Part shown: positions 11,958 through 26,619 of the stretch, piece after piece | Position numbering within the stretch: position 1 is the first letter of the stretch | Layout: every line of letters starts with the position of its first letter | Source: Luscinia megarhynchos | Taxonomy: Eukaryota > Chordata > Aves > Passeriformes > Turdidae | NCBI GenBank assembly: GCA_034336665.1 | Contig: CM067576.1 | Location: 11,957,385 to 12,021,384, forward strand | Direction of reading: 5' to 3' | Length of the DNA: 64,000 nucleotides | Translations under genes and position numbers: made by a program | The notes under the pieces: generated by a model | Told to the model about the DNA's origin: nothing | What the model saw: the letters and a program-made list of their open reading frames with translations, nothing else | Databases searched by the model: none

Positions 11958-13689
11958 TTGGAGGCACTAATTGTTTTAACTTGCATGGGTAGTCTGACTA
12001 CTTTGTTCAAGAACTGTGTTGATTTGAAGTGTGGGTCTGCAGTTTCTAGGGGCTGTAATGCAGTTTTTACTGTTTTAGGGTGGTCATATCATCACTACTT
12101 CACCTGCAGTTTTCTGACCCTGATAACAATAGAGTAGCAGCAAAAGCCTCACGCAGCAGCTTTCCATCTTCACAAATCCCTTGCTGATGTTGTTGCCCAG
12201 GGCTGCAGAGTTTGATCCTGCTGCTGGCTCAGAGGCAGGAGGCTGGAGGGAGGTCGATGTGCTTTCAGTGTACCTGCAGGGGTGGGTGCTCACTTACCCT
12301 TCCTGCAGAGTGCACAGATCAGCCTCATCAAAGGCATCTCCACCCAGGGCTGCTGGATACACAGCCCCCATCCAGCTGAGACATCCAGGTGGAAAAGGTG
12401 GAAAGCTGGTCGAGGTGTAGAGGAGGATGATCCATCCTTGCCCTGAGTGCAGCTGCAAATTGGCTCTGCTGGAAATGGGATGGGCTCTAAGTCAGTCCCA
12501 GACACGGGCACTTGCTGATTTTCACCTGTTGCAAGAAACTGAAGTGCCTCTCTTTGCCAAATCTAATTCTGTCCCTGCTGCACTGGCTGACCACCTTTTG
12601 ATTGTCAGATAAATACTGTCCTTTCCATGGAGAGGGCTGAGGTGCTTTGGCAAACCCTGCTGTTTTATCATGCCTGGAGCAGAGGTATTTAATGGTCTTG
12701 CAGCTGCCCTTCAGCCCTGCAGGAGCTCACACAGGATATCTAGGATATTTAGAGGGGACCTGTAAAATCACCAGTCAGGAATTCCTGTTTCTTATAAGAC
12801 TTGCTTAATAAAACCCAGGCAAAATCAGTAGCTTCCCTGAGGAATGTGAATTATAAGAAGAAGATAAAATAATAAATACAAATTTTATTCATGAGATATT
12901 ATGGAAACTGCTATGCAAGATGCAAATGGTGGATTGCTGAGCTCATACAGGACAAAACCAGTAACCAGGATGAAGCAGCTCTTGTGGATCTATATGGGTG
13001 TGTGTGTGTACAAATAAATGGGTAAAATAGATACTGACAGATAGAATGTGAGTAGTGCACTCCAGTCAACCACCACAGGGGAGGAATGCAGGTACCACCT
13101 TGTATCCAGTCTCACCTTGGCTCAAGCTGACAGCTCACCTTCGTTAATTCTTGGAAGGGAGCTCATTAATTGTGTATTGCTTTTGATTCAGCATTATGTG
13201 CTGCTCTTGGCTCAAACAGCCAAAATAAATGTTCCCAGGATATGGCTCACCTGCTTCACTTGTCTGTCAATACTGTGCACTGGCTGCTCTGGAAGATTTC
13301 ACTGAGATGTATTTTTCTTACAGTATTTAAGTGCCAGTAATTTAGAGAAATGTCAGTTCTTTGTGTAAGTGATGTATCAGATATGGTCAGGAAAGATTAT
13401 TGTTCTTTTTTATTTAAAGGAGCTGTCTTGTTGCTGTTTCCACACTTCAGAGATACAATCAACATAAAACTGGGAGAGGAGAGGGATCTGCAGCTTTTAG
13501 TATAAAAAGTCATTTTTTCTGCAAGGGAATGTTGCAAGATGCCTGGTGCATGCATTTCCATATAGAGTCAAGATTCTCACAGCAGTTAAGGATGGGAGAA
13601 AATACTCCAGTAAGGTCTGGTTCATGCAGATACCCAGTTCTTATGGTCAATAAAGTATTCTATCATTTATATTATTTTTTTCAGAAAAA

Positions 13690-13749
13690 ATGTTCCCTTA
13701 TTTTGGCTAATTTTCCCTTATTGTAGATAATGTTCACTTATTTTGGTAG
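13690..13749. repeat. Three-unit tandem repeat, period 20 bp
   Basis: Three consecutive 20-bp units start at 13690, 13710 and 13730. Each has the pattern AT(G/T)TTC(C/A)CTTATT followed by a variable GTAG/GGCTA-like end. Units 1 and 3 are the most alike. It is a small degenerate minisatellite inside intron 3. Confidence 0.85.
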
Positions 13750-15959
13750 CACAGTGGTAGTGACTAGGCATGCTAAATCATCTTCCATTTGTACTGTGAG
13801 CAGTAAATGCACTTCCCAAAATGAAGCATACTAAAGCTTTAAGACTGTCTTAACATTTTTATAGCCCAAAAAATGTGAATTTCTCTTTGAATTTTTTAAT
13901 TCCATATCTGTAGCCTCCAGTTTTGTCAGGAATTATTCCTAGCAACTTATTGAATTTTCTTCAAAAGATCTCCCACAGGGCTGAGGGAAATAGAACCTTG
14001 AAACTAGAGAATTCATGTTATTTTTTAGAAAAACCAAATTAAAAAATGGATTTTTTTTTTAACTTAAGCTCTAATAATATGAATTCTGTTCATGGTTAAA
14101 ACTGAATATTGTGTAATATAAATGTGCACCACAATAACCAAGTAGTCTATATTCACACAGAGACACTTCTGTAATGTCCATGCCTCAGTATCTCAAGATT
14201 AATTAGTGTTTACCTTCTCCTGCCAAAAGGGGCTTGCAGGTAGAACTTGTTTATTTTTTGGGAGACACAGTGGTTCAAGTGTAAGTATAGATCACTAGTG
14301 GAGTACGTGTGTGGTGAAACAAAAAAAAAAATTAATTTGAAATGACTTCTAGAGCAAAACCTGGGTCATTTTCAGATGCCCCCAGTCTGTATTTTGCTTG
14401 TACAGAAAGTCACTGTCCTGTTCAGTGTCTTAATAAAGCTGTCTGTGGTTCTGTTCTAAGTATTTCAGTAGTTTAAACCACACTGTGAAAAGGTCAGTTG
14501 ATTTTTAGAAGCATCACTGGGAACATGACTTACAGAAGCATAAAGAAAAGCTGAAACATGAAAAAAAATATATCTGGGGCTTTTTTTGGAGGCAGACTTT
14601 GTCATTCTGTGGGCACTGGGTACTTGAAAAAGAGCAGTGCTGAGCTGTGTCATGTGCTCTGACCAGGGTGTTACCTCAAATGAGAGGCATCTGTGGCTTG
14701 GATCTTGGTGTTGGGGTTTTTTCAATATATTAAAGCTCATAACTTCAGTTTTTATTGAAATCAATCAAGCATTACTGCAAGCATTGGAATGTGTGTCTTT
14801 TCTGCACAGGTGAGCTGCTGTGGTGTGAATAAAGGTTATGTGATTGAAAATATTTTGTATTTCTTAGGATCCATTTAGAAAAACCTGAAGATTGCATTTT
14901 CCTTTTTCACGTGACACTGTTGAAATTATGGCAAGTTGTCCATTTGCCAAAAAAATTCTGCATTTGCTCCCCTTGGGCTGAAAAAGTAGGTGCAGATGAA
15001 TTGAGGAAATCAATCCCCCAGTCAGCCTGGCAAAACTTGCTCTTTTTTGTGGGTGTAGATGTGATAATGTGTGTTCCTGCACCCCAGACACTTCTATTGG
15101 AGTTGTACTTGATATGAGGGGCACAAACATTCTGAAATGGTAAAAATTTCATCCTTCTGCTATTGGTGCAAGGGCTTGTCCACACAATCTGGAGGTAAAC
15201 TGGAAAGAAAGGTGAAAATGAACCAGAGAACCTCGATCAGCTGATGCTTTGTGAGTGCCCTGCACTACCTGCTGCTTTGGGTTTCTAGGACAAAAACAAC
15301 AAAAAACTCCACCAAAAAACCCCTACCACTGTGTTAGTTATAAATTAATTCAAAGATGAATCCCTCCCACTCTTTCTTGTCCATGAATTTTGTCCAGGAT
15401 CCCTATTTCTGTGTTTATTTTTATGGGACTCTTGTTGAAATAAATTTTAAAATGGTACAGCAGCTGTCATTTCCTTACCCTTTGGGGACAGTGAATGAAG
15501 TAGTTTTAAGAAACCACTTCTCTGCAGGTGTATAGAGGTGATATTTTCTTATAAGGTGTGTGCAGTTGGAAAAGTGATAGTTCCTGGTTGCTGTGTTTAT
15601 GTCCTGTATACTCCTAGGGGTCATTGATACCATCAGATTTCATGGCTTGCTCTGTCTGTAGCACATAATTCTATAGTTATACATTACTCAGCCATTGCTG
15701 GACAGCCAAGCTCTTGGTTATGGCTGGTCCAAGAGCGAACCTTTTATTTCTTTTGCAAACAGCATTTAAAAAAATAAAAAAAATTAAGAATCGGCCCTTC
15801 TTTTCCAAGGGAAGCCATTAGCAGCTCTGTCAGTAGGCCAGCACAGGAGGAGTCCAAACACAGGAAAAGTGCAGGGGAGGCTGAGGGCAGTAGCAAGGAG
15901 CAGGATGCAATGCTTCAGTGAGAGGGTTTGGTTTGCATTAGTACCTCTGACCAGGGCCA

Positions 15960-16150
15960 CAAAACAACGAGGTTTATTTTAACAACATGAAAATAAACGA
16001 ACCTGATTTCATCAAAAACGTTTTTGTAATAGGTCACTGACCCACAAGAACTCATGGAAAAACAAATTTGGGTCTCGTTTATGCAGACAAGAGGTTCTGT
16101 AACCACAGGATTCTTGAGCTTCCGAAAGCAGTGGTTACGAAGCAAGTGGG
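15960..16150. promoter_or_regulatory. CpG-retaining segment with IR1 nuclear-receptor-like site
   Basis: About six CpGs fall in under 200 bases of moderate GC content, in an intron otherwise poor in CpG. At 16031-16043 there is AGGTCA, one base, then TGACCC, close to an inverted-repeat-1 half-site pair for nuclear receptors; the inner 11 bases (16032-16042) are a perfect palindrome. Retained CpGs suggest selection or low germline methylation. The regulatory role is inferred and untested. Confidence 0.3.
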
Positions 16151-19100
16151 ATAAGGACACTCCCACTGCAGTGCAGCCACAATGCAGCTGGAAGAGCTGA
16201 TCAGCACTGGACATTACATCAGAGCTTTTAAACATTGTTGTTTTCTGTGGCTTGTTTGTTTGATTTTAGCAGGTTTTTTTTATACTTGAAGATTTATGAA
16301 GATATTTGCTTAAGCAAAACACTTAAGGATTTAGCTGTCTTTTCTTCCAGATTTGTAAGGAAATGCTTAAGTGTCTGTGTTACTGTTGGGTAAGAACTGC
16401 TGCATCAGTGGTCTGGAATTATTTGGGTGAACTTTATTTAGCTTAAATAATTTCATCAAAAGGGTTTTGCTTCTTTGAGCTTCCTCATATTAGAAGGATT
16501 ATGCTGCTTGCCATCCCAGAAATACCATAAGTGTTGGCTGAGTTTCATGCTGTCGAGCACAGCAATCCTTAAATAATCCTGCTCCTGAGTGAAACAATGA
16601 TGAATTCAAAGCACCTAACCTCTTTTTGTTCTTGGAGAATACAAAAATATGTATGTTTTGAAGTCTCTCTGCCATGGATCAGATCAGTACAGTCTTGACT
16701 TTGCTTTTCCTGTGGCACCACTCCATTTTAGCTGTGTCTGTTGGAGTTCCCCTCAAGCTGCACCTTCCTTCCACATGGAACAGAACAAACCAATCCATGT
16801 TGGCTTATATTTAACTTCATGTTCTCAGTTCCTTGGAGATTAGCTCTTCTCTGGATCTTTCTGCTTGTGTGAAGGTCTTCTAGTATGAAGATTCCCCCCA
16901 AAAATAGAGGATTTTAGGGTTCATGCAGATGTTATGGATGTGCCTTGTACATTTTCATACTTGTATTTGGTAACTCTGAGTAGAATAGATGTCCAGTATT
17001 GGGAACACAGGAGAGAAATGGGAGCTGCTGGGTACTGAAACACTTCAGAACTGCTGACCCTGCATTTGAAATCCTTCTGGGAAAGCAGAAGTGGATCAGA
17101 GTAGTTATCACAGAAACTGGGCACTCTCAGCTTTGAGTCAAGGTGCATTTTGTGGCTGGTTGCCCTTGTGGCTTCCCCAGGAGATGATGTCCTTTGGCTG
17201 AGCTGTGGTAGATAACTCCCACTGCTCTAGGGCAGTTGAGAGCTGTCTCTATTTGACCTGTTTGAATAGGGCAGTGCCTTACTGGTGTTGGCTTTTGGGT
17301 TGTCAGGTTGGACTCAGGCATGCAGTGTGCTCTTTGTGCCACTTTATCACTCCCTTATTGTCATTCCATTTGCTTTGGAGGATGGACTCTTTTTGTAAGC
17401 ATCCAGTTTGATTTCAGCAGGAGATGATCCTGCAAGTCTTCCTTTTTTCCTGGTTCTGCTTGGCACAGATCCCTGGGAGAAGGAGCACCACAGTGCCCCA
17501 AGCATTCCTTACTATATATGGATGGTGTGGGGAGCAGGGCTGGTGTTGCCTTATTCAAACAAGACCAGGGTTCTGTTTCTTCTGCTAAAAATTACAATAA
17601 TAGTTGTACTTAGAAGTTTTCCTGCTAATTGTTCACAGCAATTTCTGACTTCTGGAAATAATATTTATATAAACTGTTAAGGCTTGTCAACAGGGGCAGC
17701 ATGACTTAGAGATGTGAACACTAAGATTTACTTTTTCCTGTCTTCATAGGCTTTCAGCCCTGACCTGGAGAGACTACTCACTGGTGGAAAAAAATGGTTT
17801 AGTCATGTCCATGTTACTGTCTTTACAAAAATTGATGAAATATTAAAAGTTATGGACATTTAGAGGTATTCCAGTCGATGATGTTCCTTGGATTGTGTTT
17901 CTGTTCTTTTCACCATAGTCAGCAGAGTAGTGAAAAATTAACCATGTTTTTATTATTCTGTATGAATGTTTTGAACTTACAAAGTGTGAGTCCCTAATTT
18001 TTTCAGATTTGAAAGAGACAGACTTTATAAAAAGCTTTTCAGAACCTGAGAAGCAGCCTCAGCAGAGACCATCTCTGCTTGAGGGTTTACAGATCAAGCT
18101 TCTTTGGCTTCTTTGGATGATAGTTAAAAGAAATTCTTAATTTTTGTACATTAAAGTTTTCTGCAGACAGGTAAAGCTACCATACTGCATGTATGTAACT
18201 CAGCAGTTCTGTAAACTTTCTACTTGTTAAGAAACTGGGCATACACCTCTGCTTGCCTCTTCTGGATTTAGAGGATTTTCTTGCTGTTGCTGTTGTCATC
18301 TATAAACACTCTGACATTCTGAGCCTCTGTTCTCATCTTCACTTAGGTTGGTACTAAGGTTTCTGTCCATTTCTGTATCACTTTAGGGCATTGATTGCAG
18401 TTTTTTTGTGATCATGGGAATGTAATTAGGACATTTTTGTTTTTACTGTTGGCTTTGGGAAAATGTTGAAATCTAAAGCTGCTCCTCTTGCTTTCCTTGC
18501 CAGTTTTACTAGTTTGCTCCTAGCCAGGCACCATCTGTGTAGTTCTGTCCTCCATCCTAATGTCAGATTTTTTCATATGAGGAGATACTTAGGGGAAAAA
18601 AAAGATGGATTTTAATATTGAAAGCTCTAAAGTGTTATAGAGCCACAGTTCCTGTGCTGCTGAAATGCACAGACATGTACTCTGCACTTCTGAGAGAGGG
18701 GAGATAATCTTTCTCAGTGTAATGAGAAGTTGGTAATAAAGGTTATTACTTGTGACAGCTTTGAAAATGTGAACCAGGACCACCCAGCCTGCTCAGTTTG
18801 TAATAAGGGATCTCAAAGTTATAGCTCCTATAAACAGTTTTCCTTCAAAAAATGGTCCCTTAGCAACTTGCAGTGGTATCTCTTCCCAGTTTTTTGTAAA
18901 AGATTCTGAAATAACACATCACGTGGATAAAGAAGTTCATTTATCCCATCCCATAATCCTGTAATATGTATGGTTGTTCTGGGCTTCCTCATAGTGCCCT
19001 TATTGAAATTCCATTATAGATCATCTGGCTTTATTTCCTAGGGCAGTAATATAAAGAGGTGATGACAGAAAGTAATGGATAAGGTTGACTTTTTTTTACT

Positions 19101-22100
19101 GGGTGCTGCATCTTGACTGTTTTTCCTTACAAAGAGGAAGTGATACAGAGCAAAGCAGGAGTTACATTAATGATCACAGTGGATTTCTTGACTCTAATAG
19201 GATTTTCTGGTGAAACCATTGCAGGCAATTGGCTGTGCTCCTGTTCCTGCTTCCCAAGCCAGTGCTTCAAAGAAAAACTTAGTTACTCCTTGGAGTTCAG
19301 TAACTCCTGTCTTTCTGTTTGAGTCTTTTATGCATTAAGTCATTTCTATTTCTTATTGGTTCTGCCCAAGCTTGTGATGTAACCACTTCTTCCTTAAAGT
19401 ACCTTGTAGGAACTCTTTCAACTGCATCATGTTCCCTGAGCCACATCTCCAAGGATGATGCTATGGAGTTCTTGGCAGCAAAGGAGAAAGAGGGACCTTG
19501 CTTACTGCCAAAAGGGAGACTCAGATGTTTTAAGTGTGAAATACAATAAATGGCCAAGATGGGGAGTGAACCCAAAGTTACTTGGGTAATTTCTGAATAT
19601 TAGAAGCTGAAGTAGCAGGACTGCTCCTTTAAAGCTACCCATTAAAAAACTTTAAAAGCACTGTAGTTTTGATTTTTCTGTTGCAGAATTAATTGTGTAG
19701 CAGGTAGAAATGTGAATATGGATGTTAAACTTGAAAGTTGTTGAACTTGTGTGGAAAGGAACTGAGTGCTACTTATTTCATGAAAAATATGAAGTGCTTT
19801 GATTTGGGTCAAGCTGGCTCAGTAGAAAGGCAGACATGATAGGTATCACATATTCGTGGGGTTGAAAAGAGATAATTGCTCTATTTGGAGACAGTAATAA
19901 AACTGTCAAGTTTAAGTTAGAGCCTGTGTGTCAGCCTAAACTTCTGGGTGGAATGTGTTCAGTAATATTAGTTAGTATAATATTGCAAGATATTTTAAAT
20001 GAAAAACAAAGATGTGCAGAAGAGATTTTTGCTGTGAGATTATCTAGCAGAGCCAGGTCCTTTGCTTTTTTCCTCCACAGCCATGTAAATTTGGTTATTT
20101 CTGCTCAGGCCTCGAATATTTGCAGTTTGCCTGAAGTAACTGATGATATGGTATTCTAAATATTCAAACTGAGTCAGTGGCATTATGACAAATCAAAATG
20201 CATTGGAAAATTGCACAGTTTGAATAAATAATGCTTGCATTGCTTTTGCATTGGGCTTTCATATTGATTCCATAGTCCATGGGAAGCAGGCAAGTGTCTC
20301 TTTGAAAGGACTTTGAAGGAGGAAATTTCTCGTGGAGTGAGTGGGCATCATCTCACTGCAAAGGGGGTTTGGCTTTTCTCTGACTTGTTTCTTACTCAGA
20401 GCAAAACTGTCCTGCAGCTGTGAGAACAAAGCATGAAGCTGAAAATTCTTTGTCTCAAAATACTGGCTACAATTATATTTGGTTTGATCTGTTAATGTTG
20501 CTTCCCCTCCATGTACACCTTGAATGGGAAGTCAAGGATTGTGATTGCACTGAAGCTTTTTCATATTATCCAAATTAATTGTATAAGAAATGCAGAAGTC
20601 TGACACTTTAGATGCTCTTTTTACCTATTTATTTGATTTCTGAACTCTGAAATTCTTCTGAACCTTGCCCTGGTAATATTAGCCCAGAGAAGGAAGGGAA
20701 GTTCTGCATGTGAGGGGTGTAACACTGCAGGACTGTTGGAAAGTCTTCTTCAATTTGCAGTAGCAAATAATCTGGTTTAGATTCTTCTTGCAAAAAGATT
20801 AAAATAGCTGCAAGTTGAGCAATATTCTAGTTCTGCTTCCATATGCATTTTGTTATTTTCCATCTATGCTGATCATGCCTTCAGTAGAGATTAAATTTAG
20901 CTCCTCTTTGCTCTATTGTGAGTGGAGCTTCATGAGACAACAGAACCCAAACTGGATGTGACCCTTGCAATGGTGTGAGCATGAGGGATGCAGCTGAAAT
21001 CAGAAAGTTTCTCCTCCAGGAAAAGATGACCTCTGCCTTAAGAACAATTTGAAAATTTTCTTACCAATATTGAGGGTTTTTTACTCACCCAGGAGTTATC
21101 CAGAAGAAAAAAGAAAAGTTATAATTTATATTAAAGTAACTTCATAAAGTGTAGGTCTTTTGCTCCATTTGTTTCAGAGAATGATCCTGATAAACACCTT
21201 CAGTCTTCCTCTAGTCTGGTAGCATTGCTTCTTTCCAGGCTTCAATGGTTGTTTTTTACTCCATGTTTTAATAATCAGGGGAATCTTAATAGTTAAGTTT
21301 CTCTCCTATCCCAGCTTCAGACAGAGGAAGGAATATGATTAGCCTGGTTGGAGCCAGGAAGGCAGGAATTTCACAGTTAATAACTTCTCCATTGTTTTTT
21401 TAAGGGCCCTTGATATTCTGTGATTGACACAGAGGTTGTTTCCCTCTACCCTTTGCCTTCAGGACACAGAAACCCCCAGTTGGGCAGCAGGGGAGAAACT
21501 GGTGCTTGTTTATATATATGAGCAAAATGTTTTTGGGAGGTGAGAGGAAGTGTTTGTCCTGTGTTGGAACAGTGTGTTTGATGCTGTGTGGGGCTGCTCT
21601 AAAGAAAACATAATGAACCAGAGGGCAGCATGGTATGTATGTATGGACTTAGAAAGGTCACAAATTCTATTAGTCTGCATTTTAGGCCATTTGAGTTATA
21701 AAGAAAGAAAATGCAGTTTGTGACATGATAAAGCTGTGAAGTACAGACATTTATGTACTAATTTGATATGAGAATAGAAATCAGCACTCATTATTAAGAA
21801 TTAGTAAGCAGCCATTATTAAGAACGTGCCAGTGATACATAATATTTTCAGAAGTAGCAAATTTGACTTTTGCACTGAATTCCTGCAGACAGAAGAGTGG
21901 GTTTTTAGCTTTTATCCTTTTCAGCTCCCTAAACACCTTCCAGCAGGAGCAGGGTGAATGTGAGCCTTGTGAGAGAGCAGTGTCCTGGTGTGGTGATGCC
22001 CTGCATGCCCTGGAGGTGATGGATGCAGCCCTGGAGACCCTTGGCTTGCACATCCAGAACTTTGTGTGCACTTGGTGCCTGGCCAACTCTTCTGGGTCAC

Positions 22101-25100
22101 TTTTGGGGACTGAAGGAGCAGACTAACAGAACAGAATATGCCAAGTTCTGTTTCCTGTGCATAGCAGTGGTTAAAGGAGTCTGGAAGATGGAGGGAGCTG
22201 CAGTGTGTGGAGATTGTTGACTGCACAGCCAGCATGTGTCTAATCAGAGTTAATAAATTTGACTCAATGCAGGTATTGCCAGACCTGATATGACTCCTGG
22301 AGAGCCTCTCTGCACAGTTCTTCAGCTTCCAGGAGGCTTTATTAGTCTGGGCTCCATGCTGTGCACATCCAGAGCTGCTTCTGATCCAGCACTGGGGCTA
22401 ATCTGTTCGTGGCATGAGATGATTATGCATCATTCTGCCCAGTGCTCCGAATTCCAGGAATACTTTGCAGGTCTTATTAGCTGTAAAGCATCCAGTTTGG
22501 AATACACTGGAGACTGAGCAGCAGCATTCCCATCCAGCAGTCCCAGGTCAAATAATGTGGAGCAGATCTTGCCTGGCTGTGTGCCCCAGATTCCTCCCTG
22601 CCCCTGGGTGTACCTGGCTGCAGGGCTGGTGTGTTCCCAGCCTGAGGGAAGAGCACAATTCCAAGGGTTTCTTTTTGTGCTGCATCCCAAGTGGCATTCC
22701 CAGTGTGAACAATCCCAGAGATTTCATTTGATAATGGTATCTTTAAAAAAAATTGTAGTCTACTGTTCAGATTCACAAAGCTGACCTGTCATTCCTCCAT
22801 GATGTAGCCACTTAAAACTGGCTTGGATTTAAAGCCGTTTCCCAGGTGTATCCTGATGTTATTTCTGTTTTAAGTCACTAATTTAAAATCAGGAATTTCT
22901 ATATTTATTAATAAAGTACAGTCCCAGGAACAATGTCCTCAGAATAATTTTACAAGATTCTGGATCGTTTTGTTTATGTTTTTGCAGACTACTTTTATTT
23001 CACTGTTATATGGCTTCACTATTTTGTTATAAAATCAAAGCACTGCTGTAATTAAAATTGGAGAGCTGACAGGAGTGAGATTTATGCAGTAATGGGATGG
23101 TAATGGGTCTAGGCAAGCATGTGGGAAGGTGGTCAGATCCGTGGGTGTGCCCAGCCTGTGCTCTGCACCTCCACTGAGGCACAGCTCCCTCCCTGTGCTG
23201 GTATTCCTGTTTGCTTCACCCTGCACTGGAAGTTTCCCTCTCTGCCCTAGAACTGATACTGATAGGTGGGGATAAACTTCAGTTCTTGTCAAATGATGTG
23301 TTAGGAACTCTTCCACTGCATCTCATCCATGTTTGGCACTTCTTTGTCAAACCAGAGGAAACAGTGCTTATAAATGACCATTCAGAACATTTGGTCTTTT
23401 CATTAAATAATCTTTAAACACATCTCTGTCTCTTTTTTTTTGGAATTTAAAAACATCCTGTCTGGTACTTTGATACTTCTGTATTGTGGACTTTCTTAAT
23501 GGGCTTTCTCTCAAGCCCAGGAAGAGAAATAAGAGGTGTAATTGGGATTTTTTCCTGGGTTATTGGTGGCTTTCTGGCACATCATAAATATGAGCACGTT
23601 AAATGTATCCTACCTCAAGCATGTCTAAGTTTCTATGAGGTGATCTAGTCTTCTATTTCAGTAAGTATTGCAGTAGGAGTTATAATACAGTAGGTGATGT
23701 TCAACAGAAACAACCTCCTGTTCATTGCTTCAGTTCCCCTGAGAATCAAACTATGAATAAAATGACTTTTGGTGGAAGTCTAAGCTTGAAATAAATCTTA
23801 GGAAGTGGTGGAAGGTTTGGAGAGTCCCACAGCTTGAAACATGACATGGATGAACACTTGTCTTCAGGTGTTTGCTGTTGCATTAATTTGCTTCCTTATC
23901 AATTAGTAACATAACCTGGCAGTAGAGAGCTGCAGGCTCTGGTTTGTGGCAGAAATTAGCTCATCTGAAACTCCTGGAGGATGGAATCTGTGCAGGAGCA
24001 CTGACCACTGCTGGGGGAGTTTGAAAATCAGATTTTCATAATTTAAAGCAAAAGCAGAATTTCATTGAGTTCTTGGCCTTGATACACAAATTCAGTTTTC
24101 TTTCTGCTGCAGCATAAAAAGAATTTCACTTATAACAATATCATATTAAAAGTATTAAGTACATTTAGACACACACAAAGTGTTTAGTACTAGTGAAGGG
24201 CAGGTCACAGTGTGAACTTTGCAAGGGTCCTTGTGTGGATGTTACTCCATATAATGTCTGAAAGAAAATCAATGTGGAGAGAACTTCAGGTTGAGATATG
24301 AACGTGCTTAGGAGACTTAAAAAAGGCAGCTTCAAACTTAGTCCTTCTATCACCTCAGATAGGAGAGTTTTGGCCCATACAAATATTAGGAAATCATTTA
24401 AGATGTTCAATCTTCTGATTAATTTGATAATAAATTAGAGAAAACACCTCGATGTTAGGTTCCCCCCCAGGGTTGTTTGTGTCACTACAAGTTGTAAATG
24501 TTTGACTTCTCAGGTTGAAGCTTGCTAACCTGGAAATACGATTTCTTGTTACTACATATATTTTCTTGTCTGCTTGTCAGTGTGAAATCTCCTGTTCTAG
24601 AAACTTAATCTGATTTTGATTAGTTTCTTTGGCTTAAAACAATAAGCATAAGCTCAGCATTTATTAAATCCTTGCAAGTAGAGAAAAGAATATTCTTAAA
24701 ACATATTCCTGGGATGTTGCTTTGGGATGAGTCAGATGACTTTGATGGGCAGTGCACAATTATGTGCATATTGTGAGATCTGAAATGACAATCAGACACA
24801 GGAATAAGCATTTGACACTGTGTGTAATAGATGCATTTCACTGGCATTCTTGCATTTTGGATGATAAATAAGTTGATTTTGTTCAGTGTTTCTCAGTGAC
24901 TTGTGGTGGCCTTGGTGAAGGAGGATGGATGAGGAGCGCTAAGCCTTGAATAAATAATTTTTTTCGTTATATTTCATCCTGTTATTCTAGAAGATAAACA
25001 TGATTAACTGAAATAATGACTTTGATGAGGGCTAAGTAGTACATTGCCATCAACCTTGAATTAAATAAGATTTTTTACTTAGGTATAAAATTATGAAATA

Positions 25101-26619
25101 TCACATGGGTGCAAGGGAATCCAGTTTCAAATCTTCCCATGTGTTTTCTCAAATGCAAAATTAACATCTCTCATATTCTTTAACAGTTCATTTGCTTTTT
25201 TGTTCATTTATCTCAAAAATGCTGTTGAGTAGCTGGTAAAAGCTGCAGGAAATAACTTCAGCAGGTACAACTATTGGTTCTCATGTGGTGTGTGTAATGC
25301 ACAGTGCTGAGGCTCTGTGAGCTTGCAGATGCAGCCTTTGATCTGTTCTAGGTGTCAGAAAGAGAAGTTAAAATTCCTCTCTCCTCCATCCCCCCTTTAT
25401 CTCACAAGACATGTTCATATGGTGGCCATGTGAAAACTGCCATTTGAAACCCCACAACGTTAGTTTGATCTCAGGAAGGCATTTCAATTCCAAAAAGTCA
25501 TGAATTTTGATAGTGAAATTGCTCAGCATGCTAGAAAACTGGGAAGCAGATATGGGATGCTAAGTAGCAATGGGTTTATAAAAGTTCCAGGTGTCTTTGG
25601 AGATCAAAACTTCAGCAAAAATAGATCTGCTATCAAAGTGAACCTGGAAGGTGGGTTGGGAACAAAGGGAGCACAAAGATAGGCTCATGTGTGAATTTAC
25701 AGAACAACTCAGCTTCTCCTTTATGCAATGGGGTTATTTGTAATTGACTCAGGTCAACTCATTATGCAAATAGTTTTCATTAGGGCTGTGAGAACAGGTG
25801 ACTGTCCTCATTGAAAAAGAATTGGAGAATAAGATTGTGTCTTCCAAGCAGAACTGCTTTTAGATTTTGCAGAGCTGTCACACGTTTCATGGAGAGAAGG
25901 CTCATGCTTTTTATAGTTACAGGGCTGGAATAGCTCGGAATGGTTGTTTTCTGAAAGCTGGCGAAGTTCTCACCAGAGTAAAACTCATGTAGTGAGTGAG
26001 TAAAAGGGACTGGTGTATAAACACTAATGTGTTCTCTAAAATGTTCCTGGAAGAATCTTCAGGATTAATATTCTATTTCAAATCACCATGTAGTCATCTG
26101 GTTACCCATATGTTCATATTTTCTACAACAGTGCTCAGGTTTTCCAAGTGAAGGTTCAAGAAAATTCTTTTTAGAAGAAATTATGTATACTCCAGAAATA
26201 ATAGCTAATCTGGGAATAATCTTGGTTGGTCAAGTTACTGAATTTACTGTGCCTGCATTTTTTGAAGAAGAATGAAAATCCAGATTCCTGCCAGTAGCTG
26301 TTTCTGAAGCAGAGTGAACTGAGTGCATGATTCTTAGTAGGCATCCAGAGGAAAATTTAAAAGTTATGTTTGTATACTCATGCCTGTTAAAACTTCATGG
26401 TGCCTGTCCCTTGACTTCCCACCTTGTGGGTGTGGGCAGGTGCTCTGCAAATGACACAGTTTGGCTCCTGTATGAATAAAATGCACAAGGCATTGGCAAG
26501 TTCTCAGCATGAGGTTAATGCAAGGGGAACTTCATGTATTTATGCATAATAAAATAAACTTCTTCAACTGGAAGATAATCTAATCTATTCTTTTTTTTAT
26601 TCTGATTGTAACTGTTTAG

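Larger units (their letters stand above)
6919..26619 (+). other. SLIT3: SLIT3 intron 3 (by analogy), complete, about 19.7 kb
   Basis: This complete phase-2 intron starts with GTAAGT and ends in a T-rich tract plus TTTAG at 26618-26619. It holds mononucleotide runs near 8762 and 9412, short tandem repeats (8291-8364, 13690-13749), a TG run at 11695-11711, an 18-bp palindrome at 11940-11957 and a few stretches that look like regulatory DNA (about 7560-8100 and 15960-16150). I found no transposon with certainty. No ORF exceeds about 106 codons and none resembles a known protein, so I assign no gene within it. Confidence 0.9.
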
